Part shown: positions 28,693 to 36,786 of the stretch, one piece after another | Layout: every line of letters starts with the position of its first letter | How positions within the stretch are numbered: the first letter of the stretch is position 1 | Assembly: GCF_000513935.1 (NCBI RefSeq) | Contig: NZ_AZUY01000012.1 | Location: forward strand, 1 to 64,000 | DNA length: 64,000 nt | DNA from: Mesorhizobium sp. WSM3626 | Lineage (GTDB): Bacteria > Pseudomonadota > Alphaproteobacteria > Rhizobiales > Rhizobiaceae | Reading direction: 5' to 3' | Position numbers and translations under genes: made by a program | The notes under the pieces: model-generated | Told to the model about the DNA's origin: nothing | Databases searched by the model: none | The model's input: the letters and a program-made list of their open reading frames with translations, nothing else

Positions 28693-29664
28693 TTGATCAG
28701 ATCAGCTGTGCGCGGCACGGGCGCCGCGCTGCCCCGCCGCATCATGAAGAATGCCGATTTTGAAGGCATGGTCGAGACGTCCGACGAGTGGATCGCCCAG
28801 CGCACCGGCATCCGCCAGCGCCATATCGCGGCTGACGACGAGACGACGGCTTCCCTGGGCGAGGCCGCGGCGCGCGTAGCGCTTGCCGATGCCGGATTGA
28901 CCCCGGACGATATCGATCTGATCGTGCTGGCGACCTCGACGCCCAACAACACGTTCCCCGCCACCGCCGTCGAGATCCAGAACCGGCTCGGCATGCAGCA
29001 CGGTTTTGCCTTCGACATGCAGGCGGTATGTTCAGGCTTCGTCTATGCGGTGACGACAGCCGACCTCTATATCCGCGGCGGCTTGGCAAAGCGCGTGCTG
29101 GTGATCGGCTCGGAAACCTTTTCGCGCATCCTCGACTGGAGCGATCGCTCGACCTGTGTGCTGTTTGGCGACGGCGCCGGTGCGGTCGTTCTGGAGGCGG
29201 GCGAGGGGGCCGGCACGATCGCCGACCGGGGCGTCCTGGCGGCCAGCCTGCGTTCCGACGGCGCGCACAAGGAGAAGCTTTTCGTCGACGGCGGGCCGTC
29301 GACGACGGGAACAGTCGGCCATCTGCGCATGGAAGGCCGCGAGGTCTTCAAGCACGCGGTCGGCATGATCACCGATGTCATTGAGACGACCTTCTCGGCC
29401 GCTGGTATCACCGCCGACGATCTTGACTGGTTCGTGCCCCACCAAGCCAATAAACGGATTATTGACGCTTCAGCAAAAAAGCTTGGGATAGCCGAGCAAA
29501 AGGTGGTGGTCACCGTCGATTTGCACGGTAACACCTCGGCTGCTTCCGTACCGCTGGCGCTGTCGGTGGCCGTCGCCGACGGCCGCATCAAGAAGGGTGA
29601 CCTGGTGCTCCTGGAGGCGATGGGCGGCGGCTTCACCTGGGGCGCCGTTCTGGTTCGCTGGTAA
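28693..29664 (+). CDS. fabH: 3-oxoacyl-ACP synthase III
   Basis: Starts fatty-acid synthesis by condensing acetyl-CoA with malonyl-ACP. 323 aa. Full catalytic triad: Cys113 in QAVCSGFVY, His250 in PHQANKRII and Asn280 in HGNTSAASV. Starts with TTG at 28693, with AGGAA 6 bases upstream; no ATG or GTG precedes the conserved [16 protein letters not shown] may reduce its translation relative to plsX. Confidence 0.97.
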   Translation: MIRSAVRGTGAALPRRIMKNADFEGMVETSDEWIAQRTGIRQRHIAADDETTASLGEAAARVALADAGLTPDDIDLIVLATSTPNNTFPATAVEIQNRLGMQHGFAFDMQAVCSGFVYAVTTADLYIRGGLAKRVLVIGSETFSRILDWSDRSTCVLFGDGAGAVVLEAGEGAGTIADRGVLAASLRSDGAHKEKLFVDGGPSTTGTVGHLRMEGREVFKHAVGMITDVIETTFSAAGITADDLDWFVPHQANKRIIDASAKKLGIAEQKVVVTVDLHGNTSAASVPLALSVAVADGRIKKGDLVLLEAMGGGFTWGAVLVRW

Positions 29665-29765
29665 GTGGAGAACGGTCCGGTTTCGGTCCTTGACCTTGCC
29701 GGATCAATTACTTAGGCTCTGCCGTTGTTGTGCCGATTTTACGCTTGAACTGATGGGACGGTCGC

Positions 29766-30089
29766 ATGGGGGGAAAAACACTTACGCGCGCCGACCTGGC
29801 CGAGGCCGTCTACCGGAAGGTCGGTTTGTCGCGCACTGAATCCGCCGAACTCGTCGAGGCGGTACTAGACGAAATATGTGAAGCGATCGTGCGCGGCGAG
29901 ACGGTGAAGCTGTCGTCCTTCGCGACGTTTCATGTCCGCTCCAAGAATGAGCGCATCGGGCGCAATCCGAAGACCGGCGAGGAAGTACCGATCCTGCCGC
30001 GCCGGGTGATGACCTTCAAATCGTCCAACGTGTTGAAGAACCGCATTTTGCGTTCTCACCAGAACAGCAAGGCCAAGGGCGGTAAATAG
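29766..30089 (+). CDS. ihfA: integration host factor subunit alpha
   Basis: 107-aa DNA-bending protein of the HU/IHF family. It contains [48 protein letters not shown] (the DNA-inserting arm with the NPKTGE proline turn) and a basic tail. The partner subunit IhfB is not in the window. Order plsX-fabH-ihfA-MerR is conserved in Rhizobiales. The 215-bp gap after it shows no gene. Confidence 0.95.
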   Translation: MGGKTLTRADLAEAVYRKVGLSRTESAELVEAVLDEICEAIVRGETVKLSSFATFHVRSKNERIGRNPKTGEEVPILPRRVMTFKSSNVLKNRILRSHQNSKAKGGK

Positions 30090-30304
30090 CCTCCATTGCA
30101 CGGTTGAAAAAACCGACCCGCCGATGACAGCGGGCTTGAATATTGCTTCACAAACCGCTGAAATAAGGCCCGATTCGGCAGCATGGCCGGATTGGCGTTC
30201 TGGCGTATGATCGATTCCGCGCTGGCGGAACAAGCTCTTCTTCGTTGAGCGTGATCTCGTCTGAAGGCCGTTCCGGGCCACGCTCCAGCGTGAGGATTTC
30301 GCCC

Positions 30305-30844
30305 ATGGACAAGAGCCCTGACGCCTTCCGCACCATCAGCGAGGTCGCGGAAGATCTCGACCTGCCGCAGCATGTGCTGCGCTTCTGGGAGACGCGCTTC
30401 AACCAGATCAAGCCGATGAAGCGCGGCGGCGGCCGTCGCTATTACCGGCCGCAGGATGTCGAACTGATCAAGGGCATCCGCCATATGCTCTATGACCAGG
30501 GCTACACCATCAAGGGCGTGCAGAAGCTGCTGCGCGAAAACGGCAATCATTTCCTGGTCGCCATCGGCAATGGTGACATGGCCGCCGTCGAGGCGATTTC
30601 GCAACGCAAGCAGGCCGACCAGGTGCCGCTGACGCCGGCATCCCAGCCGCGCGGCGGAGATGACGAACTGGTTGGCCAGCCAAGGGTCAAGCCCAGCCGC
30701 CGCTTTTTCGGCCTGGGCAAGAGCGACGAGGAAGGTCCGGTTGCGCCAGACGCGTCGAAACTCTCGCGTGACAATCGCGCGCTGCTGCAGGAGGCGTTGT
30801 TCGACCTCCTGGAATGCAAGCGCCTGCTTGACCAGGTGCGCTGA
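30305..30844 (+). CDS. MerR-family transcriptional regulator
   Basis: 179 aa from ATG 30305. N-terminal winged helix: [25 protein letters not shown], then the wing [18 protein letters not shown] and [17 protein letters not shown]. The rest (about 90-179) is low-complexity and lacks the metal-binding cysteines of MerR/CueR. This is the ihfA-linked MerR seen throughout alphaproteobacteria, of unknown target. A C-terminal coiled stretch ([19 protein letters not shown]) probably dimerises. Confidence 0.9.
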   Translation: MDKSPDAFRTISEVAEDLDLPQHVLRFWETRFNQIKPMKRGGGRRYYRPQDVELIKGIRHMLYDQGYTIKGVQKLLRENGNHFLVAIGNGDMAAVEAISQRKQADQVPLTPASQPRGGDDELVGQPRVKPSRRFFGLGKSDEEGPVAPDASKLSRDNRALLQEALFDLLECKRLLDQVR

Positions 30845-30934
30845 CCCCGGGGCGCCAGTGCCTTCGACGCCTCGAAAACCGGAACCGGCGGTCGGGTGAG
30901 GCGTTAAGTTTCCTTCTGCAAGACAAGGAAACGC

Positions 30935-31240
30935 ATGATGGCATCATATTCAACCCTGTCGGACATCGACCTCGAAAAGCAAGTCGCGGCTCTCTCGAGG
31001 GAACTCGCGGCGTTGCGCAAGGCAGTGTCAAAGCGGGGTGGCGCCTATTATGAAGACGGCCGTGATGCTGCTCTTGATACATATTCGGATCTTGCGGAGC
31101 GCCTGCGCGATGCCATGCCGGCAATCCGCAAACAGGGCAGGGTGATCGAGAAATCGGCACGCGACCATCCGGCGGCCGCCGTCGCGGTCGGCCTTGTCGT
31201 GCTCGGCCTGGCCGCCAGCCTGCTGTTCAGCCGGCGCTGA
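30935..31240 (+). CDS. small membrane-anchored protein, ElaB/YqjD/DUF883-like
   Basis: 101 aa: an N-terminal coiled coil (LEKQVAALSRELAALRKAVSK), a middle helical stretch, and a C-terminal anchor AAVAVGLVVLGLAASLLF ending SRR. This layout is that of the YqjD/ElaB family, inner-membrane proteins that bind stationary-phase ribosomes in E. coli. Family membership is inferred from the tail and length. Single gene, ATGATG start at 30935. Confidence 0.8.
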   Translation: MMASYSTLSDIDLEKQVAALSRELAALRKAVSKRGGAYYEDGRDAALDTYSDLAERLRDAMPAIRKQGRVIEKSARDHPAAAVAVGLVVLGLAASLLFSRR

Positions 31241-31370
31241 CTGCCACCCCGGCATAAGGGGAACTCGCCTATCCACGGCCGCCATTCCCTTGTTGTCGCT
31301 AGCTGGACTGGCGCTGGTATCCGGCGACAGTTCGAGTACCGGTCGTCCGGGCTTGGCATTGCTGACCAGG

Positions 31371-31410
31371 AGAAGACCAGCCTTGAACAAGAAACCAAGG
31401 CCGGTCTTCT
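31371..31410. other. 15-bp inverted repeat between convergent genes
   Basis: AGAAGACCAGCCTTG (31371-31385), 10-base loop, CAAGGCCGGTCTTCT (31396-31410), one mismatch. It lies between the DUF883-like gene (+) and the His-rich gene (-), 15 bp from the latter's stop. There is no T-run on either strand, so it is a stabilising hairpin or Rho-linked stop for the His-rich mRNA rather than a classic terminator. Confidence 0.5.
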
Positions 31411-31424
31411 CGTTGGCGGTCTGC

Positions 31425-31619
31425 TTAGGCCTTGTTGCCCATCTTCTTCATGTGGTGATGATGATGGTGATAGCGGTGATGGTAACGATGATGGTAGTGG
31501 TGACGATGGTGATGATGCTTTGCCATTGGGGCCGCGTCCGCGCTCGTCGCGCCGACCACCGGCACCGCGAAAGCGATTGCTGCTGCAAGCCCGAGGGCCG
31601 AGAGGAGGGACTTCTTCAT
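31425..31619 (-). CDS. small exported histidine-rich protein
   Basis: 64 aa. A clean signal peptide (MKKSLLSALGLAAAIAFAVPVVGATSADA) leaves a mature peptide of about 35 residues, of which about 17 are His, with interspersed Tyr and Arg (KHHHHRHHYHHRYHHRYHH). Such clusters bind Ni, Zn or Cu; a periplasmic metal buffer is the natural guess. Start at 31619 has a clear AAGGAAA ribosome site. Related small His-rich exported proteins occur in Rhizobiales, but the length varies. No metal-transport gene is next to it. Confidence 0.72.
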   Translation of the reverse strand: MKKSLLSALGLAAAIAFAVPVVGATSADAAPMAKHHHHRHHYHHRYHHRYHHHHHHMKKMGNKA

Positions 31620-31802
31620 GGATCGTTTCCTTTTTTCGCAGGGGGATCAATCGGGCCGATATCCCGACCGCCGCGAATGGAATTACGCTCCTGAATTTTT
31701 TCCTCAGCATTTCCCGATTGTAGAATCTTTTTTCTGAACTGTTTCCGAGGAAACCGGCTTCCTGCTCCATAATCGCAAGGGCCGAAAGCCGGCTGTTTTA
31801 GC

Positions 31803-32417
31803 CTACATCGGCGGGATCACACCATTGTTGCCCACCACGACGCGGCTGGCGCTGAGCGTGCCGTCAGCCTCGCGCTGCGCGGTAACGAAGACGGTCGCGC
31901 TTGGCTTGAGATCGGTCGGCGCGGCCGCCGCGAAGGTCACGACAGGCGTGCCGTCGGGTATGGAGATCTTCTTCGTCCGCCCATTGTCGTAGGTTAGCGT
32001 CACGGCCCGCCCGTTTATGTCGGTGACGTCGGCGACGGTTCCGTTGGTCATGCGGCTGTTCGGCTCCAGGTCCCAGGGCCGGTCACCCTCGCCAGTGCCT
32101 TTCAAGGCCGCGGGAAAGACCACCACTTCGAGTGCGCCGCTGCCGCCGTCAGCCTTGGAGACAGAGGCGATGCCGAGGAAATCGCCCTGCTTGATGTCTT
32201 TTACCGATGCGCTTGCGACGCCTGAAAGCTTCCAGCCGTCTTTTAGTTTGATGGCGGAAGTATCGCCCTGACGAGTTTTCACGGTCAGCAGCGACGGCTC
32301 GAAGCTGACCACGGTGCCGCGCACGCGCAATGTGTCCGCGGCCTGCGCGCTGGCCACAGCGACGCCGGAAAGCATCGAAATCGTGCCGAGCACGAGGAGG
32401 GGTGTCTTGAGGTTCAT
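31803..32417 (-). CDS. exported hypothetical protein
   Basis: 204 aa with a signal peptide (MNLKTPLLVLGTISMLSGVAVASAQA). The mature part consists of repeated short beta-type segments: TLRVRGTVVSFEPSLLTVKT, GTVADVTDINGRAVTLTYDNG, and ASRVVVGNNG. The phrase RVRGTVVSFE..LTVKT recalls DUF5666-like periplasmic proteins, but I do not assign it. Start at 32417, AAAGGA well placed. Same direction as the His-rich gene, 183 bp apart, likely separate transcripts. Confidence 0.72.
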   Translation of the reverse strand: MNLKTPLLVLGTISMLSGVAVASAQAADTLRVRGTVVSFEPSLLTVKTRQGDTSAIKLKDGWKLSGVASASVKDIKQGDFLGIASVSKADGGSGALEVVVFPAALKGTGEGDRPWDLEPNSRMTNGTVADVTDINGRAVTLTYDNGRTKKISIPDGTPVVTFAAAAPTDLKPSATVFVTAQREADGTLSASRVVVGNNGVIPPM

Positions 32418-32649
32418 GGGGTGTCCTTTGGCAAAGACTGGCTGGAAAGGGATGGTTTCACGCCAGCGACATCGAGATAACGAACGGGTGGGGCGAAACT
32501 GCCGGGCAAAAGCCGCTCGGGCGTTCAAAACAACTTGATCGGGACAGGGCTAGGCAGCGCTTGGCAAATCGCCGGCGAGAGGGCATCTTCCTGCTCGTCT
32601 CAGGCAACATCCCATTTTGATCAAACGCTTTCAGCCAACGGAGTTGCCA

Positions 32650-32934
32650 ATGCCCAAAAATGCAAAAAGCCACGCCCTCTCCGAACCATTAGCCAACGAG
32701 ATCGGGCCAGATTACAACACCCTCAGGGCAATGCGGGAAACGCGCGGATACAGCCTCGAAGCGCTTTCGCTGACCTGCGGCCTCTCGGTCGACGAGATCG
32801 AGGACATCGAGAGCGGCCGGGCGGCCGACCCGGCGAAGCTGCGTCGTATCGCGTCCGCGCTTCGTTTGCCCCAGGACGCTTCCCTTGCTTCCGCCGCACC
32901 GACGCTGACCGCACAAGGCCGGCCTCAGGCATAG
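32650..32934 (+). CDS. small XRE-family helix-turn-helix protein
   Basis: 94 aa. One HTH_3 domain: YNTLRAMRETRGYSLEALSLTCGLSVDEIEDIESGR, near residues 28-65, then a short tail. GGAG at 32640-32643 with ATG at 32650 sets the start. Divergent from the exported hypothetical (232 bp shared intergenic region), so it may regulate that gene. A strong terminator follows. Confidence 0.8.
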   Translation: MPKNAKSHALSEPLANEIGPDYNTLRAMRETRGYSLEALSLTCGLSVDEIEDIESGRAADPAKLRRIASALRLPQDASLASAAPTLTAQGRPQA

Positions 32935-32953
32935 ATCGGCGACCGGCATGCGC

Positions 32954-32988
32954 AAGAAACCCGCCAAGGCCTGCTTGGCGGGTTTCTT
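32954..32988 (+). terminator. Rho-independent terminator after the XRE gene
   Basis: Perfect 15-bp stem: AAGAAACCCGCCAAG (32954-32968), loop GCCTG, CTTGGCGGGTTTCTT (32974-32988), ending GTTG. Confidence 0.88.
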
Positions 32989-33119
32989 GTTGACGCCATG
33001 GCGTTCTCCGGCAGGCCGGGCTTGCCGATTTGCAAGTCACGCGTGTTTATACGTTCGGTATCCAAATTCGCGTCGATCGCATCTGCCTTGCATCGGGTCT
33101 GAACCGTGAGTTTCTCCAT

Positions 33120-33581
33120 ATGAGCCTGGACTCCGTTGGTGCTTTCTTCGCGGCTCACGCGCCTGATATCGAGGTCATTGTCACGCAATCGAGTTCGGCG
33201 ACGGTGACGATGGCGGCGGAAGCGCATGGCGTCCTGCCGGCGCAGATCGCCAAAACGATCTGCCTTCGCGTCGGCGAGCGCACCATGCTGATCGTGACCA
33301 GCGGCATCGCCAGGCTGGACAATCGCAAGTTCAAGGACCAGTTCGGCGGCAAGCCACGCATGCTGGACGCACAAGAGGTTGTCGCGGCCACGAGCCATCC
33401 GGTGGGCGGTGTCTGCCCGTTCGGCCTGCCGGCGCCGCTGCCGGTCTATTGCGACGTCTCGCTGCGCGAATTCGCTGAGGTCGTACCCGCCGCCGGCGCC
33501 ACCAACGCGGCGGTGCGCATTGCGCCACAGCGCATGGTTGAGCTTACCGGCGCCGAGTGGGTGGATGTGTGCCAGGCCTAG
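33120..33581 (+). CDS. YbaK/EbsC family aminoacyl-tRNA deacylase
   Basis: 153 aa. Editing-type domain that removes mischarged amino acids from tRNA: QSSSATVTMAAEAHGVLPAQIAKTICL, DNRKFKDQFGGKPRMLDAQEV and the GGVCPFGLPAPLPVY loop with the conserved Lys/Cys positions of the family. Start at ATG 33120 (MSLDSVGAFFA); longer frames upstream are not family-like. No ribosome site stands out. Adjacent to tRNA-Pro, which is curious since some family members (ProX/YbaK) act on tRNA-Pro, but adjacency alone proves nothing. Confidence 0.88.
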   Translation: MSLDSVGAFFAAHAPDIEVIVTQSSSATVTMAAEAHGVLPAQIAKTICLRVGERTMLIVTSGIARLDNRKFKDQFGGKPRMLDAQEVVAATSHPVGGVCPFGLPAPLPVYCDVSLREFAEVVPAAGATNAAVRIAPQRMVELTGAEWVDVCQA

Positions 33582-33680
33582 CGCCGGATCCAATTCAGAG
33601 CTGAGCCGCGCAGAATGGGCAGTTCGAGAATGAGGGGATGCGGCAGAGGCGGACTTTTGGGGGCAAGTCCTGCTTTAAAA

Positions 33681-33757
<77 letters not shown>

Positions 33758-33813
33758 GACCGGTCGCGATGTATCTTGATAACCCGGCTCGGGTCAACCG
33801 ATTTCCGCGATAA

Positions 33814-34194
33814 TTATCTTGCCGCGACCGCAGGTTTGAATGAGGCGGGCAATACCGGTCGTGACAGCCGCTGATGGCGGTATTCCGGGGCGATGGCGCC
33901 CCAGATCAGGCCGAGCGGTAGATACATATGGCGCCAGTGGTCGATGTCGATGAAGGTGCCGAGCCCGATATTGCCGATGAAGGCGACGTAGGCGCATAGC
34001 AGGTAGGCTGCCACGGCCGGTCGCGCAGCAGGATGCGGAACCCGGCCGCCGTAAGCGAAATCCTCAGGCCGAACAGAGCCCAGATGGCGATCAGCCGGCC
34101 ATGTAGATTTCGTAAGGCACCGGCTCGCCGATGACGAAGCCCGACAGAAGAGGAGGGTCAGCGCACGCGGCGGATCATGGCTGATCGCGCTCAA
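33814..34194 (-). pseudogene. O-antigen ligase family gene, deleted and frameshifted
   Basis: Remains of a polysaccharide polymerase/ligase membrane gene. The N-terminal part reads SHDPPRALTLLF in one frame, then GFVIGEPVPYEIYMAG in a second, then LIAIWALFGLRISLTAAGF in a third: at least two small indels. It then jumps to the C-terminal end of the family, AYVAFIGNIGLGTFIDIDHWRHMYLPLGLIWGA, without the roughly 300 residues between. It starts in the stop codon of the sugar transferase (TTGA overlap), showing it was once its operon partner. Loss of polymerase function is implied here unless another copy exists. Confidence 0.75.
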
Positions 34195-35726
34195 TAGGCG
34201 TTTTCCGTATTGAGCAGGCGGATCGGTGTCAGGAACAGGATCCGCAGATCGAACAGCAGCGACCAGTTCTCGATGTAATAGAGGTCGTATTCTGTCCGCA
34301 TGCGGATCTTCTCATTGGTGTCCATCTCGCCGCGCCAGCCATTGATCTGCGCCCAGCCGGTGACCCCTGGCTTGACCTTGTGGCGCGCGAAATAGCCATC
34401 GACCACCTCGTTGTAGAGCAGGTTGTGCGACTGCGCGGCAATGGCGTGCGGGCGCGGACCGATGAGCGACAGCGAGCCGAGCAGCGAGTTGAAGAACTGC
34501 GGCAGCTCGTCGATCGAGGTCTTGCGGATGAAGCGGCCGACACGGGTGACGCGCGGATCGTTCTTGGTCACCGTCTGCTTGGCGGTCGGATCCGACCGGT
34601 CGGTATACATGGAGCGGAACTTGTAGACCTCGATGATCTCGTTGTTGAAGCCATGCCGCTTCTGCTTGAACAGCACCGGTCCCTTGCTGTCGAGCTTGAT
34701 GGCGATCGCCGTGGCCAGCATCACAGGCGAGAACGCAACGATGCCGATGACGCTGAAGATGATGTCGAAGGCGCGCTTGGCGACCGAGTCCCAGTCGTTG
34801 ATCGGCTTGTCGAAGATGTCGAGCATCGGCACCGAGCCGATGTAGGAATAGGCGCGCGGACGGAACTGCAGCGCATTGGAATGGGCCGACAGTCGGATGT
34901 CGACCGGCAGCACCCAAAGTTTCTTCAGCAATTGCAGGACGCGCGATTCGGCGGTCAGCGGCAACGACACGATCAGCATGTCGATCCGGGCGATGCGGGC
35001 GAATTCGATCAGTTCCGAAATGGTGCCGAGCTTGGGATAGCCGGCGACGAGGGCTGGCGAACGCTTGTCGTTGCGATCATCGAAGATGCCGCAGATGCGG
35101 ATGTCGTTGTAGGGCTGCTTTTCCACCGAGCGGATGAGCACTTCCGCCGCCTTGCCGCCACCGACGATGACGGCGCGCCGTTCCATGCTGCCATCGCGCG
35201 CCCAGCGCCGGATCAGCTTCGACATCATCAGCCTGAGACCGAAAAGGCAGACGAAGGCAACGACGAACCACGTGCCGAACAGCAGGCGCGAATAGTCTTG
35301 TGACATCTTCATGGTGAACGCCGTCAACGCCATCAGGGCGAAGGTGCCGGCCCAGACCAGCAGGATGCGCCCAAAATTGGTGATCGGCCGCATCAGGGAC
35401 ACCACCTGGTAGCAATCGGTGACATCGAGCAGCACCACGGCGAGGAACGACGCGGCGGCGATCGTCAGCGGATATTGCCAGGCAAGGTAATTGAAAAAAC
35501 CGACATAGTAGAAATAGACGCAGAGCCCCGAGACCAGCAGCACCGCGAATTCGACCATGCGCAACACGCCGCTGACCATGATCGGCGACATCGTGTCGCG
35601 CCGGTATTGCGACGCGACCTGCCGGGCAACGTCGTTCATGCCGCCGGGCTTGTCGCCATCGGCAGGGCCGTCGAATTGACGCACCGCTTCTGATGAAAAG
35701 CGATGCGCGGGGTCGATCTCGTTCAT
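34191..35726 (-). CDS. undecaprenyl-phosphate glycosyl-1-phosphate transferase (WcaJ-like)
   Basis: Starts exopolysaccharide repeat-unit assembly by linking a sugar phosphate to undecaprenyl phosphate at the inner membrane. 511 aa from ATG 35726. Four to five N-terminal membrane segments, a CoA-binding-like domain (RRAVIVGGGKAAEVLIRSV), one more membrane segment (FDIIFSVIGIVAFSPVMLA), then the catalytic domain KQKRHGFNNEIIEVYKFRSMY, TSIDELPQFFNSLLG, SLIGPRPHAI and KPGVTGWAQINGWRG. The full layout is that of WcaJ/EpsE. It precedes the wrecked ligase gene. Confidence 0.93.
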   Translation of the reverse strand: MNEIDPAHRFSSEAVRQFDGPADGDKPGGMNDVARQVASQYRRDTMSPIMVSGVLRMVEFAVLLVSGLCVYFYYVGFFNYLAWQYPLTIAAASFLAVVLLDVTDCYQVVSLMRPITNFGRILLVWAGTFALMALTAFTMKMSQDYSRLLFGTWFVVAFVCLFGLRLMMSKLIRRWARDGSMERRAVIVGGGKAAEVLIRSVEKQPYNDIRICGIFDDRNDKRSPALVAGYPKLGTISELIEFARIARIDMLIVSLPLTAESRVLQLLKKLWVLPVDIRLSAHSNALQFRPRAYSYIGSVPMLDIFDKPINDWDSVAKRAFDIIFSVIGIVAFSPVMLATAIAIKLDSKGPVLFKQKRHGFNNEIIEVYKFRSMYTDRSDPTAKQTVTKNDPRVTRVGRFIRKTSIDELPQFFNSLLGSLSLIGPRPHAIAAQSHNLLYNEVVDGYFARHKVKPGVTGWAQINGWRGEMDTNEKIRMRTEYDLYYIENWSLLFDLRILFLTPIRLLNTENAY

Positions 35727-35969
35727 GGAACAGTCCGCAAGCTTCCCAAGAGTGATTAGCAAAAGAGAGCTAAGAAACCCTTGAAACAACCTGTGGCTTT
35801 GGAAGAGCCTGAACTACCTTTCGAGCGCGGCGAAGTCATTGGCCTCGCCGCGGCAAGTGTCTCCAGCACGGCGACGACCCGCGCTTCCGTCAGGCCGCGC
35901 GCGTGCCGGAAAATTCCTCCGACGGGTGAGCGAAAGCGGTGGACGATCCTGAGTTGCCCGCCACGCTGT

Positions 35970-36533
35970 TCAGAACAGGCGTTCGCGGACGTAGACGGTG
36001 TCTCCCGGCAGCAGTGGATCGGAGGTGACCACGCGGCCCGTTATCACCTTGCCGTTGATGTCGCGGGTGATATCGACGCTCTCCTGGTTGGCGCGTGGCG
36101 TGAAGCCCCCGGCGATGGCGATGGCCTTCTGCACAGTCAGGCCGGGCACATAGGAATACTGGCCGGCGGCGCCCACCTCACCCATGACGAAGATCGGCCG
36201 GTAACGATCGATCTCCACCGAGACGTCAGGGTCGCGCAGGTAGCCCTGCCGCAGTTTATCGGCGATCTCCTTTTCCATCTGCTGCGCGGTGTGGCCACGT
36301 GCCGGTATGGCGCCGACGAGCGGGAAGGAGATGTAGCCGGACTGGTCGACGCTGTAGCTATTGGTCAGGCCCTCCTGCTCGAAAACGGTGACGCGGACGC
36401 GGTCGCCGGCACCGAGGCGATAGGGCTGGTCGAGGACCTCGTGAAAGGCGGCCGGCGTCGGCCGGTAGCTGGAGCAGCCCGCGAGCAACGATACGGCAAG
36501 CAGTGCGCGAAAAAGGGAAGCAGTGCTTTGCAT
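35970..36533 (-). CDS. polysaccharide export outer-membrane lipoprotein, Wza-like
   Basis: 187 aa from ATG 36533 with lipobox LLAVSLLAGCSSY. Poly_export domain: YRLGAGDRVRVTVFEQEGLTNSYSVDQSGYISFPLVG, then SLBB-type GEVGAAGQYSYVPGLTVQKAIAIAGGFTPRA. Shorter than E. coli Wza (379) and like the compact ExoF-type proteins of rhizobia, with one SLBB repeat. First gene of the minus-strand group (243 bp before the transferase) and divergent from the Wzz/kinase gene. Confidence 0.93.
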   Translation of the reverse strand: MQSTASLFRALLAVSLLAGCSSYRPTPAAFHEVLDQPYRLGAGDRVRVTVFEQEGLTNSYSVDQSGYISFPLVGAIPARGHTAQQMEKEIADKLRQGYLRDPDVSVEIDRYRPIFVMGEVGAAGQYSYVPGLTVQKAIAIAGGFTPRANQESVDITRDINGKVITGRVVTSDPLLPGDTVYVRERLF

Positions 36534-36786
36534 GGCCGGACAGGTACCTTCGACTGGCCGCTGCGGCGTCGCAGCAAACATCTGGGATCGGGTCCGTTAT
36601 CATCCTGTTAGGGTTAATGGCCGGTAAAGGAGCGCGCCAATGGCGATCAAGCAGACAAGGTTTTGCGATTTTATCGATTTTTTTGCCGTCGCCCGCCGGT
36701 AAACCTAATGAAGCTTACCGTGGTCTTAACGGCTGAGTTACCATAGTTATTTACGGTGCATCCGACCAGTTTCGGAGTAGGGATGC

